Source of the DNA: Gammaproteobacteria bacterium
GTDB taxonomy: Bacteria; Pseudomonadota; Gammaproteobacteria; Pseudomonadales; Pseudohongiellaceae
Assembly (NCBI GenBank): GCA_024639905.1
Contig: JAHEGE010000005.1
Coordinates: 1 to 64,000 of the forward strand
Length of the DNA stretch: 64,000 bases
Direction: 5' to 3'
How positions within the stretch are numbered: the first letter of the stretch is position 1; every line of letters begins with the position of its first letter. Shown piece after piece: positions 37,321 to 45,342 of this stretch. Under the pieces are notes generated by a model, which searched no databases, had not been told where the DNA came from, and was given only the letters and a program-made list of their open reading frames with translations. The translations under genes and the position numbers were made by a program.

Positions 37321-38478
37321 TCAGTTGTCCAGCTGCCCCAAGAACTCAATCAGCGCCGCATTCGTAGCCTCCGGCGCCTCTTGCTGAACCCAATGGCCGA
37401 TACCGGGAAACAACTTCACACCGCGGAAGTCGCTGGCGATCTTCGACATGGCACCACCAAGTCGCTCGGCACTCGCGTGCGCGATTACCATGTCCTCGCT
37501 GCCCGCAATAAACAGCGTCGGCATGGTGATCGTGTCGCTGCCAACCCCCTTGGTAAGTTCCCAATTACGCTGAAAGTTGCGGTAATAATTGACGCCACCG
37601 CGGAAACCGGCGCGCTGAAATTCGCCAACAACATAGTCTAGGTCTTGCTGCCGTAGCCACGCGGGCAATCCTTTCGCGGCACCCAGACGGCCAATCCAAC
37701 CGCCTGCGGAGGCTTTGGGGTCGTTGATCAATTTTGGCTCGCGCGGGCTGTCTGGGGACAGATAGAGGCGGCTCAGCAGACCATAAGGATCGGCGTCGTA
37801 TTCTGCCTCAGCAAGCCCGCCGGGCTCGTTGTGATAGAGGATATAGTAGAAATTCTCGCCAAACGCGGCACGCCAATCGTCCATAGGCGAGCGCGGCGGG
37901 CGTCCGCCATAGGGCACGCTCATCGCTACCAGCGCGCGGAAGCGCTGCGGATGCAGCAGCACGGTCTGCCACGAAACAATTGCACCCCAATCGTGGCCCA
38001 CCAAAACCGCCTGCTCCTCGCCCAGCGCATCGAGCACACCGACCAGGTCAGCCGCAATCTCGGTGACTTTGTAGGCCTCGACATCCAGCGGCGCATCGCT
38101 ACTGCCATAACCGCGCATGTCCGGTGCCACCACGCGGTAACCTTCTGCGGCGAGCGCAAGCAGCTGATGCCTCCACGAATACCATGATTCTGGCCAGCCG
38201 TGGGCGAACAGAACGAGCGGCCCGTCGTTGTCGCTACCCGCCTCGGCGATGCGCAGACGAATGCCATTGCTGTCGATGAAACGCAGCGTTATGCCCGGGA
38301 CAGGTGACTGTAATTCGTTCGTATTCATTTGGCTTTCCTCCTGAGCGCCCTGTGCCTGAGACAGTTCCTGCGCCACCGCCTGCGACACTACCAGCGGCAA
38401 TGCAAGTAGTAGGCAAAAAATCGCCATTCCATGCCAGTGTCTTAGCAGCGAGTCTCGTTGCAGTGAGTGATGTCGCAT
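37321..38478 (-). CDS. Epoxide hydrolase-like alpha/beta hydrolase, possibly with two start sites
   Basis: A 385-residue protein of the epoxide hydrolase group. LFAHGWPESWYSWRHQLLALA is the oxyanion-hole region, VLVGHDWGAIVSW contains the nucleophile Asp, and the catalytic His is in GIGHWVQQEAP. The long form begins with an apparent signal peptide (FCLLLALPLVVSQAVAQ). But an in-frame ATG at 38328 (MNTNELQ), where the hydrolase homology begins, is preceded by a perfect AGGAGG 8 nt upstream. Two products, exported and cytoplasmic, are possible. The substrate is unknown. The gene follows the cytochrome c/PQQ gene's region on the same strand, which hints at an oxygenated xenobiotic or alcohol pathway. 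Confidence 0.83.
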   Translation of the reverse strand: MRHHSLQRDSLLRHWHGMAIFCLLLALPLVVSQAVAQELSQAQGAQEESQMNTNELQSPVPGITLRFIDSNGIRLRIAEAGSDNDGPLVLFAHGWPESWYSWRHQLLALAAEGYRVVAPDMRGYGSSDAPLDVEAYKVTEIAADLVGVLDALGEEQAVLVGHDWGAIVSWQTVLLHPQRFRALVAMSVPYGGRPPRSPMDDWRAAFGENFYYILYHNEPGGLAEAEYDADPYGLLSRLYLSPDSPREPKLINDPKASAGGWIGRLGAAKGLPAWLRQQDLDYVVGEFQRAGFRGGVNYYRNFQRNWELTKGVGSDTITMPTLFIAGSEDMVIAHASAERLGGAMSKIASDFRGVKLFPGIGHWVQQEAPEATNAALIEFLGQLDN

Positions 38479-38565
38479 GAGTGTGTGCCTCTCTAGTGGC
38501 CTAGTGCATTAAGACTATCGAGTGTAACCATGACCGCTCTCGCTTGCTACTCGCAGACGGCTTGC

Positions 38566-40002
38566 TTACGCGCCCGGCCCACAGTCTAGACATCCTTCTA
38601 TCGGCGGTGGCCCCATACGCAGCTCACGATTGAGTTGCCGCAACGCCGTGCGCACGCCTTCCTCTATTACGGGGTGATAAAACGGGCTATCGAGCATCTG
38701 TTGCACCGTGAGGCGATGCTGAACAGCCCAGCTCAGTAGGTGGCCGAGGTGTTCGGCAGCAGGGCCTATCATCTCGGCGCCGAGGAACAAACCCGTGCCT
38801 TGCTCAGCGTAGACACGGAGCAGCCCCTTGTTCTTGCCGATTACTCGCGAACGCCCCTGATCCTCGAAGCTCACCTGTCCCACCGCGAACGCGGTGTCGG
38901 AGTTCTCGAGGTCACCATAGCGCGCACCGACGAGGGCTATCTGCGGGTCAGTAAACACCACCGACAACGGTGCGCGCCGAGGCCGCACCCGCACTTGGGG
39001 AAATGCGCCTGCGTTACCGCCGGCGATGCGGCCGTCGTCCGCCGCCTCGTGCAGTAGCGGATGCGCATTACTCACATCACCCGCGATGAAAAGAGACGTG
39101 TCCGCGATCTGGCCCGTAGCGTGATTGAAGTGAGGCAGACCGAATTTATCGAGTTCGATGCCGGCCTGTGTGAGCGCGAGCGTGTCGATGTTCGAGCGCC
39201 GCCCGGTAGCCGCTAACAGACAGGCGAACTCGGCAGTCTTAGCTTCCCCCCCCTGGGTGTATGTCACGCTCACGCCCGCCTCCGAGCGTGCAACCGACTC
39301 CACTCGCGCATCCGCAGCCACATTTAACTCGGCTTCGAAAATTTTCTTCGCTTCGGCGTTAACGAGAGGGTCGCTAATTGGACCAAACCGATTGCCCACA
39401 CCGAAAAGCTGTGTGCGCACGCCTAAGCGCGAGAGCGCCTGTGAAAGCTCAAGGCCGATAACCCCAGTGCCAACCACCGCTATCGATTCAGGCAACGTGT
39501 CCCAAGAGAACACGTCATCGTTAATTAGCAGTCGATCGCCTAGCTCATACCAAGGCGCGGGTATTGCGGGTCGTGAGCCTACCGCAACCACTACGCGCGC
39601 CGCCTGAACTCGTATCTTACCGTCGACGAGCAGCTCGTTAGGACCGGTAAAAACCGCCTTGCCCATCAGCTTGTGCTCGGCGGGCCACTCTTCCACCGCG
39701 GCTTCGACAAAGCCCACAAAACGATCGCGCTCGGCCTTCACGCGCTGCATCACCCTCGCCCCATCGACACGCGAGCCTGCGACATCGATGCCGAAACGCG
39801 CCGCTTCGCCGAGTTGGTGATTGATCTCTGCCGCTGCGATCAATAGCTTACTCGGCATGCAGCCGACCCGCGCGCACGTGGTGCCGTACTGTGCAGCCTC
39901 GATGACCAGGACACTGTCGGTGTGCTCCAGTGCGGCGCGGTAAGCACTCATGCCCGCCGTCCCCGCACCGATTATCGCGACGTCTACTTTACGCGTCTCC
40001 AT
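38566..40002 (-). CDS. Dihydrolipoyl dehydrogenase-like FAD disulfide oxidoreductase
   Basis: A 478-residue flavoprotein of the pyridine nucleotide-disulfide oxidoreductase family. VDVAIIGAGTAGMSAYRAAL is the FAD site, the redox pair is in TTCARVGCMPSK, AVVGTGVIGLELSQAL binds NAD(P), and the C-terminal HPVIEEGVRTAL carries the active-site His-Glu. It reoxidises a dithiol with NAD+. No 2-oxoacid dehydrogenase genes are adjacent, so it is probably a stand-alone reductase (Lpd, glutathione- or mercuric reductase-like) rather than E3. It is divergent from the selenoprotein gene. Confidence 0.85.
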   Translation of the reverse strand: METRKVDVAIIGAGTAGMSAYRAALEHTDSVLVIEAAQYGTTCARVGCMPSKLLIAAAEINHQLGEAARFGIDVAGSRVDGARVMQRVKAERDRFVGFVEAAVEEWPAEHKLMGKAVFTGPNELLVDGKIRVQAARVVVAVGSRPAIPAPWYELGDRLLINDDVFSWDTLPESIAVVGTGVIGLELSQALSRLGVRTQLFGVGNRFGPISDPLVNAEAKKIFEAELNVAADARVESVARSEAGVSVTYTQGGEAKTAEFACLLAATGRRSNIDTLALTQAGIELDKFGLPHFNHATGQIADTSLFIAGDVSNAHPLLHEAADDGRIAGGNAGAFPQVRVRPRRAPLSVVFTDPQIALVGARYGDLENSDTAFAVGQVSFEDQGRSRVIGKNKGLLRVYAEQGTGLFLGAEMIGPAAEHLGHLLSWAVQHRLTVQQMLDSPFYHPVIEEGVRTALRQLNRELRMGPPPIEGCLDCGPGA

Positions 40003-40087
40003 TTGTGTTTCTCCTCATTGGGCTCTCATTGCGCTTTCATTGCGCTTTCACCCGAAGGCAACTGACTGTTGATGCTATCTAGTTTAG

Positions 40088-40120
40088 TGGGATAGTCTGG
40101 TCATAGACCATCGTGTATCC
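40088..40120. promoter_or_regulatory. Nested inverted repeat between divergent genes
   Basis: GGGATA (40088-40093) and TATCCC (40115-40120) enclose a second inverted repeat, TGGTC-ATA-GACCA (40097-40109). It lies between the disulfide oxidoreductase gene and the selenoprotein gene, and may be an operator or an RNA hairpin in one of the leaders. Function is inference. Confidence 0.4.
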
Positions 40121-40165
40121 CAAGATTCTGCGCCTGTCGTTCGAAACGACACGGCCTGTTCGGAC

Positions 40166-40199
40166 ACGGGGCCCATTCGACAGGCACGGGACCCATTCC
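40166..40199. repeat. Direct repeat upstream of the selenoprotein gene
   Basis: CACGGGGCCCATTC (40166-40179) and CACGGGACCCATTC (40186-40199) are the same 14-mer with one mismatch, spaced by exactly 20 bp, about two helical turns. They sit just before the ribosome binding site at 40202-40208, a position suited to a regulator or to local duplication. Confidence 0.5.
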
Positions 40200-40213
40200 A
40201 TAGGAGAGACGCC

Positions 40214-41098
40214 ATGCAGGCCGAAGATGACGTTCGCTATATCCAACGCACCCGCGAGTTTTACCGCGCCCAAGGCTACAGCAATGACTACCAGTGGGCC
40301 GCCAACGCATCCCGCCCCTTTACGCCGCTGACCAAGCCACTCTCGGCGTGCCGCGTGGGCGTCATAACCACCGCCATGCCGGACACTCCCCAGGGGCGCA
40401 CCAATCGTGGCGTCTACGCCCTCGCCAGCACGCCCGCGCCGCGATCGATGTACACCGCAGAGCTGTCATGGGACAAAGAGGCGACTCACACCGAGGACGT
40501 CGACTCATTTTTACCGCTTACTGCGCTCAACGAAGCGCGGCAACGCGGCACTGTAGGCGACCTCGCGCAGCGCTTCTATACAGTCCCAACAGACTATTCC
40601 CAGCGCAACACCTGTGAGCAAGACGCACCAAGGCTATTAAATTTATGTCGAGAAGACGCAGTTGATGTCGCGCTGCTCGTCCCCTTGTGACCCGTGTGCC
40701 ACCAGACCGTGAGTCTGGTCGCTCGCCATTTGGAGTCAAACGGCATACCCACACTCATTATTGGCTCGGCGCTCGATATCGTCGAGAGCAGTAATGTGCC
40801 GCGCTATCTGCACGTGGATTTCCCCCTCGGTAATCCCTGCGGCAAGCCCAACGATAAACCCATGCAGGCCGCGATACTCCAGCAGGCGCTAGCGTGGCTG
40901 GGCGATGCGTCGCCTCAGACGTGGCTTGCGCGTGCGCCTCAGCGATGGAGCGATGATCAAAGATGGCGCGCGAACTACTCTAAGGTAGATGACTCGAACC
41001 GCGAGGCGCTGAGGTTACGGGGTGAGGAACGCAGGCAGCAGCAAAAGGCAGACAAGGCTAAAGGCGAAACGCGGGCCAGCATGATCGCTGAGAGCTAA
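40214..41098 (+). CDS. Selenoprotein of the glycine/betaine/D-proline reductase B (PrdB-like) family
   Basis: A single gene interrupted by an in-frame TGA at 40688-40690, read here as selenocysteine at residue 159 of 294. The two halves are in the same frame with no gap. Residues VDVALLVPL lead to U159-P-V-C162-H-Q-T, a UxxC redox motif at the site where PrdB/GrdB proteins carry Sec. Downstream, VPRYLHVDFPLGNPCGKPND is a conserved family segment; upstream, HTEDVDSFLPLTAL and FYTVPTDYSQR also fit. A SECIS-like hairpin follows the TGA. AGGAGAG at 40202-40208 is a good ribosome binding site. The reaction in aerobic marine bacteria is unknown. A simple nonsense mutation is the alternative. Confidence 0.82.
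40701..40719 (+). promoter_or_regulatory. Candidate bacterial SECIS hairpin
   Basis: ACCAGAC (40701-40707) pairs perfectly with GTCTGGT (40713-40719) around the loop CGTGA. The loop carries the GU expected in E. coli-type SECIS elements, and its G (40709) is 18 nt after the TGA, within the distance range that SelB tolerates. The stem is 7 bp, within the coding sequence. Confidence 0.65.
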
Positions 41099-41706
41099 TT
41101 CTCAATCTGCCAACGTGCAAACAGCCGCCGTGCAGCCGAAAGCTCGCCTGCGGCCAACTCGACTTCGATTTCGAGGCGCAGGCTCTCCGCCCCCTCGGCG
41201 CTATTCAGCACGGCGTAACTCGCCCAGGCGTGCGCCAGTACAGGATCGCGTTCAACCCCAGCTCCCTCCGCATAGATGGCTGCCAATATGAGCGCAGCCT
41301 GAGGATGCCCAGCCTTCGCTGCGCGCGCATACCATTGCGCGCCCTCTTCTGTGTCTTTTGCTACTCCATCTCCTGTAGACAGCAGGCTCGCGAGATTAAA
41401 CTGAGCGGCGGTATGGCCTTGTTCTGCGGCGGCTAAAGTCCAACGGTAGGCGGCAGCCGGATCACGCTCCACGCCGCGTCCAGTGAAATACAAGATCCCG
41501 AGGTTGTATTGCGCCAGCATTAAGCCTTCATCTGCTGCCACGCTAAACTCACGAAACGCAGTCGCATAATCACCGTCGAACGCCGCGTTCACGCCGCGTT
41601 CATAATCGGCGTAAGCATCGGCTATGCTGTTAGCACTCACGCTGGCGAGGGCGCACGCTGCGATAAACGCCAACAGTGTTTGCTTAGGTCTTCGCGATTG
41701 TGTCAC
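41095..41706 (-). CDS. Exported Sel1-like repeat protein
   Basis: A 203-residue protein with a signal peptide (LLAFIAACALASVSANSIADA). The mature part has at least three Sel1-like repeats (SLR): FREFSVAADEGLMLAQYNLGILYFTGRGVERD, TLAAAEQGHTAAQFNLASLLSTGDGVAKD and ARAAKAGHPQAALILAAIYAEGAGVERD, read in tandem. Such repeats usually mediate protein-protein contact in the periplasm or envelope. The last ~40 residues are helical without repeats. Function unknown. The stop codon overlaps the convergent selenoprotein gene by 4 bp. Confidence 0.82.
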   Translation of the reverse strand: MTQSRRPKQTLLAFIAACALASVSANSIADAYADYERGVNAAFDGDYATAFREFSVAADEGLMLAQYNLGILYFTGRGVERDPAAAYRWTLAAAEQGHTAAQFNLASLLSTGDGVAKDTEEGAQWYARAAKAGHPQAALILAAIYAEGAGVERDPVLAHAWASYAVLNSAEGAESLRLEIEVELAAGELSAARRLFARWQIEN

Positions 41707-41887
41707 TGAGTTCCCTCCCTACTTTGCTCATCTTTACGCTCATTAGCTTCTCTTATAGCGTCTCTTTAACATCTCTCTGGTCTTTCTCCAGCCTTTCTCT
41801 TCGCTCTCTCGATCCTAGTTTGGCGCGGCTTGTAGAAACAATCGAGAACACATCACAATTACCACTAGGCAAAGCGCGAAATTTCGC

Positions 41888-41893
41888 TATAAT
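41888..41893 (+). promoter_or_regulatory. -10 element of the tRNA-Arg promoter
   Basis: A perfect TATAAT ends 13 bp before the tRNA-Arg gene, followed by the GC-rich ACCGCCC expected of stringently controlled promoters. The -35 is unclear; TAGGCA at 41866-41871 is a weak candidate at 16-bp spacing. Confidence 0.55.
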
Positions 41894-41906
41894 ACCGCCC
41901 TCTTAC

Positions 41907-41983
41907 GCACCCGTAGCTCAGCTGGATAGAGTACCTGGCTACGAACTAGGGGGTCGCACGTTCGAATCGTGCCGGGTGCGCCA
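41907..41983 (+). tRNA. tRNA-Arg (anticodon ACG)
   Basis: A 77-nt cloverleaf including an encoded CCA. The acceptor stem GCACCCG pairs with CGGGTGC, discriminator G. The anticodon arm CCTGG-CTACGAA-CTAGG has ACG at 41941-41943 (read as ICG), decoding CGU/CGC/CGA. The T-arm contains GTTCGAATC. In E. coli this type follows tRNA-Ser(GCU) after csrA. Here it lies 9 kb away in the opposite orientation. Confidence 0.95.
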
Positions 41984-42018
41984 TTTTTATCTCGCTGTTC
42001 TTACCGCTTTCTCGCTAT

Positions 42019-42891
42019 CTATCTCGCTTTTTCTTTCTCTTCTGCCATTTTGGCCTGCGCGGCTACCATCAGTTCGTTCAACCAAGCGCTCCAGCCTTCT
42101 GGATCGACGAAGGGGTGTGCCTCGTCTGCCTTGCGCTCTGCTAAGCGCTCTGCGCGCTCAAACACGCCGGCCGAATCCGCATGATTAGGAATATTCACCT
42201 CTACGCCTTCTAGAGTTTGTAGAAACTCGATACTGTCGATATACATCTGCGTGCGCTCAACACCCTCGAAATTAAGTCCCGCACCGCCCATTAAAACTGC
42301 AGCGTAGGGATAGCCCTTGTCGTAGACGGTAAAGCTGGTGGAGAGCACGCCCGGTGTATGCCCTGGCGTCTTCATGAAGGTGAGTTTCTCGCGTCCGAGG
42401 TTCAGCGTACCCCCGTGGGTTGCAGTGAGGTGACGAATCGGCTTGGGATACTCCTGATAGATCGCCGGCTCGTTAGTCATCTGCCAGTCTTCCTCTGTCA
42501 TCACCACGACCGCACCGAACTCATCCTGCATGCGACGAGCACCGCCGATGTGATCGTAATGTGCGTGACTGACGATAACATAACGCACGTCATCGGGATC
42601 CATGCCGAGGTCGCGCATACCATCGATCGCGATATCGGTTAGCTCTCCATAGAGGGTGTCAAAAAGGATCAGTCCTTGATCGGTTTCCAAGACCCAAGCG
42701 GCAACCCATTTCGCGCCCACATAGTAGAGGTTATCGAACACTTGAAAAGGTTCGACACGTTGTAGTTTAGGATCATCGCGTGGCGGCAAGTCTTGTGCGA
42801 CTGCGCCCAAAGTAAAAACAGCAGATAGAAGGATGCCAGCGAGTTTTGCCGGAAGCATCGAGCCTCTTTTATTAATCGGTTTGGGTTGCAT
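42019..42891 (-). CDS. Exported MBL-fold metallo-hydrolase
   Basis: A 290-residue protein with a signal peptide (LAGILLSAVFTLGAVAQ). The metal site HAHYDH (HxHxDH) is in VIVSHAHYDHIGGARRM, and TPGHTPGVLS supplies the third histidine. It resembles the subclass B3-like enzymes and other periplasmic hydrolases, so lactamase-like, thioesterase or phosphodiesterase roles are all possible. AAGGACTCC lies upstream of the ATG. It sits 37 bp after the acyl-CoA dehydrogenase gene on the same strand, so it is probably the third gene of that operon. Confidence 0.83.
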   Translation of the reverse strand: MQPKPINKRGSMLPAKLAGILLSAVFTLGAVAQDLPPRDDPKLQRVEPFQVFDNLYYVGAKWVAAWVLETDQGLILFDTLYGELTDIAIDGMRDLGMDPDDVRYVIVSHAHYDHIGGARRMQDEFGAVVVMTEEDWQMTNEPAIYQEYPKPIRHLTATHGGTLNLGREKLTFMKTPGHTPGVLSTSFTVYDKGYPYAAVLMGGAGLNFEGVERTQMYIDSIEFLQTLEGVEVNIPNHADSAGVFERAERLAERKADEAHPFVDPEGWSAWLNELMVAAQAKMAEEKEKAR

Positions 42892-42928
42892 AGTGGAGTC
42901 CTTTAAAGAGTCTTTTCAGCAAAAAAAA

Positions 42929-44095
42929 TTAATACGAACGCGGAAGCCCGAGCACGTGTTCAGAGACGAAATTTAGAATCATTTCTTGTGAGATTGGGGC
43001 CAGCTTCATCAGCCGCGCCTCTCGCCAATAGCGCTCAACATGGTATTCCCGTGCGTAGCCGAAACCGCCATGGGTTTGAATCGCAGCGTCTGCTGCGAAG
43101 AACCCCGCCTCCGCGGCAAGGTATTTTGCCATGTTAGCCTCGGCGCCGCAGGGCTTGCCATTGTCGATTAGCCACGCCGCTTTGCGAATCATGAGCTCCG
43201 CCGCATCGAGCTGCGTGCGTGCCTGAGCAAGTGGAAACGCGATGCCTTGATTCTTACCAATAGGTCGATCGAAGATCACCCGTTCGTTGGCATAGTTTAC
43301 CGCGCGCCTCAGGGCGGCGCGACCGATGCCGAGCGCCTCGGCGGCAATGAGTATACGTTCGGCATTGAGGCCGTCTAGCAGGTAGCGAAAGCCCTCGCCC
43401 TCCTCGCCTACCCGATCGCTGACAGAGACGCGAAGATCGTCATAAACGACCTCGCAGGTGCGCACGGCATTGCGTCCAAGCTTAGGGATTGGCGAGATCG
43501 CCACCGCGGGATGTTGCAGCTCGGCAAGCAGCAGTGTCATGCCGTCGGTCTTGCGCGCCACCTTGTCGCGCGGCGTTGTGCGCACCAGCAACAACACGCG
43601 CTCCGACTCCATGGCCTTAGTTGTCCATACCTTGCGGCCGCGGACAACGTAGTAGTCGCCGTCGCGCTTCGCCGACGTCTCGATCGATGTGGTGTCCGTG
43701 CCGGCGTTGGGCTCTGTCACACCAAAGGCGACGTGCATCGCCCCGCTCGCCACGAGTGGCAAATACGCTTCACGCAACGCGTCACTGCCGTGTTTCACGA
43801 CCGGGTGCATGCCGAAGATCGACAGGTGTAGCGGTGTAGCACCGTTCATCGCAGCGCCCGACGCGGCAACCTCCTCGAGCAAGATTGCAGCCTCTTGTAT
43901 CCCCTTTCCCGAGCCGCCGTAGCGCGCGGGCATTGCGATGCCTAGCCAGCCAGCTTGCGCGGCGGCCGCAAAAAAATCATCAGGAAATTCGTGCGCCGCA
44001 TCTTTCCTCTCCCAATATTCATCGGGAAAATCACGGCACAACCTTCGTACCGATTCGCGGATTAGGCGCTGCTCGTCGCTTTCGCTAAAGTCCAT
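42929..44095 (-). CDS. Acyl-CoA dehydrogenase family protein
   Basis: A 388-residue FAD enzyme that oxidises an acyl-CoA to an enoyl-CoA. VAFGVTEPNAGTDTTSIETSA is the FAD and substrate loop, and QTHGGFGYAREYHVERYWREAR the C-terminal signature. The usual C-terminal EGT with catalytic Glu (medium-chain type) is replaced by LAPISQEM, so another residue must act as the base, as in some other subgroups. It follows the CoA-ester lyase gene by 9 bp and shares its operon. Substrates such as methylsuccinyl-CoA are possible but not shown. Confidence 0.88.
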   Translation of the reverse strand: MDFSESDEQRLIRESVRRLCRDFPDEYWERKDAAHEFPDDFFAAAAQAGWLGIAMPARYGGSGKGIQEAAILLEEVAASGAAMNGATPLHLSIFGMHPVVKHGSDALREAYLPLVASGAMHVAFGVTEPNAGTDTTSIETSAKRDGDYYVVRGRKVWTTKAMESERVLLLVRTTPRDKVARKTDGMTLLLAELQHPAVAISPIPKLGRNAVRTCEVVYDDLRVSVSDRVGEEGEGFRYLLDGLNAERILIAAEALGIGRAALRRAVNYANERVIFDRPIGKNQGIAFPLAQARTQLDAAELMIRKAAWLIDNGKPCGAEANMAKYLAAEAGFFAADAAIQTHGGFGYAREYHVERYWREARLMKLAPISQEMILNFVSEHVLGLPRSY

Positions 44096-44104
44096 AACTA
44101 CGCC

Positions 44105-44998
44105 CTAGCTGTTCTCTGCTGCGATCTGAGCAGCCACCGCCAGCAGATGCTGCGCACGTTTTAAATGCGGCACGTCGACCATCGCGCCCTCGAAGCGGAA
44201 CGCCTGCTTACCTTGCTGGCGATTTTCTTCGAACGCAGCCAATAAAGCAGTCGCCTTTTCTATTTCCTCTGCGCTTGGAGTAAACGCGGCGTTCACCACC
44301 TCGATCTGATCGGGATGAATAGTCAATTTGCCAGTAAACCCCATGTCAGCTGCCGTCTCACTCTCGCGACAAAGCCCAGCCAAGTCACGAATATCGGTGT
44401 ACACAGAGTCGACTGGCTGCACACCAGCCGCCGCGGCGGCAAGCAAACAATACGAACGGACAAAGCCGAACACCTCAAGGTAGTCGCCATTCGAATCGCG
44501 CTTGCGTCGTGCACCCAGTGAGACCGAAAGATCTTCTCCACCCCAGGTCAGGCCGTCGACGCGCGGATGATTCGCCATCTGCGGTAAATTGAACACCGCG
44601 CCTGCTTCTTCGGTGCCAATCAATAGTAGCCTGGGTCGCGGTAGCGAATCAGGGAGTGTTTTCTCTGCCTGCTGCAGCAGCGAATCGACGGCGACCACGG
44701 TCTCCCGCGAGAGGACCTTCGGCAACATAATGCCGTCGACACCATGCTGAATCACCTCTTCCAGATCGTCGCGGCCCCACGGCGAATCGAAGGGATTAAT
44801 GCGCACAATTCTCTCTGCGGTGCTGCCTGCATTGTCATCTAGCCAAGCGCACACTTCGGCGCGGGCAGTCTCTTTGGCCTCGGGCGTGACGGAATCTTCA
44901 AGATCGAAGATCAGTGCATCGGCTGCGAGCCCGGCCGCCTTGGCGAGCATTTTCTCGTTGGCACCGGGCACAAAATGAAGGGAGCGACGCAGACGCAT
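44105..44998 (-). CDS. CoA-ester lyase (HpcH/HpaI, CitE-like)
   Basis: A 297-residue TIM-barrel enzyme of the malyl-/citramalyl-/beta-methylmalyl-CoA lyase family. LRRSLHFVPGANEKMLAKA at the start, LIFDLEDSVTPEAKETAR, RINPF, LIGTEEAGAVFNLP with the metal-binding Glu, and WGGEDLS with the metal-binding Asp are diagnostic. It cleaves a hydroxyacyl-CoA to acetyl- or propionyl-CoA plus glyoxylate or pyruvate. The ATG at 44998 has AAAGGATTC in front; the open frame further upstream is not coding. First gene of an operon with the acyl-CoA dehydrogenase. Its context suggests a C5-dicarboxylate substrate. Confidence 0.88.
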   Translation of the reverse strand: MRLRRSLHFVPGANEKMLAKAAGLAADALIFDLEDSVTPEAKETARAEVCAWLDDNAGSTAERIVRINPFDSPWGRDDLEEVIQHGVDGIMLPKVLSRETVVAVDSLLQQAEKTLPDSLPRPRLLLIGTEEAGAVFNLPQMANHPRVDGLTWGGEDLSVSLGARRKRDSNGDYLEVFGFVRSYCLLAAAAAGVQPVDSVYTDIRDLAGLCRESETAADMGFTGKLTIHPDQIEVVNAAFTPSAEEIEKATALLAAFEENRQQGKQAFRFEGAMVDVPHLKRAQHLLAVAAQIAAENS

Positions 44999-45342
44999 GC
45001 TTGAATCCTTTGTTAGCAATGGCAAAACCTGTGCCTCCATTCTAACGGTACTTGCGGTCATCTTGCACCGATTCAGATCAACTCCTGTCAGCCGCGAACG
45101 CCACGCACCTCTATGGCGCAAAACCCCTTTTTAGCGCCTCATTAAGAGGCATCGCGGAAATGCCGAACACAAGCTTGCCCCGAAAAAATTACTTAAGCCT
45201 ATGTTTTAAATAATAAATACAAACATGGCACAAGCCTTGCTCAAACAATATCGAAACCGACGTTTAGCCCTCGACTCGACAGGTAAACGAAGGGGAATTT
45301 GCAACCGCACGGCAATAAGACATTAATCAACGGAGAATTCGA
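44999..45342. other. Intergenic region between CoA-ester lyase and porin genes
   Basis: About 340 bp. The left part is the lyase leader and holds a short TGCACC half-site (near 45064) of NtrC type but no matching partner. The middle is AT-rich (45180-45222). The sigma-54 promoter is annotated separately. The last ~90 bp is the porin leader, with GGAG in front of the ATG. Confidence 0.4.
45226..45241 (+). promoter_or_regulatory. Sigma-54 (RpoN) promoter of the porin gene
   Basis: TGGCACAAGCCTTGCT matches the -24/-12 consensus TGGCAC-N5-TTGCW exactly. GG (45227-45228) and GC (45239-45240) are separated by the required 10 bp. The start site would be near 45252, about 90 nt before the ATG. Such promoters need an activator like NtrC. 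Confidence 0.75.

Noticed and set aside
40694..41098. Separate gene starting with GTG directly after the TGA
   Set aside because: Same frame as the upstream part, no ribosome binding site, and the family alignment runs through the TGA. It is better read as one selenoprotein gene.
41907..41983. Attachment site of an integrated element at tRNA-Arg
   Set aside because: No integrase gene and no direct copy of the tRNA 3' end were found in the window.
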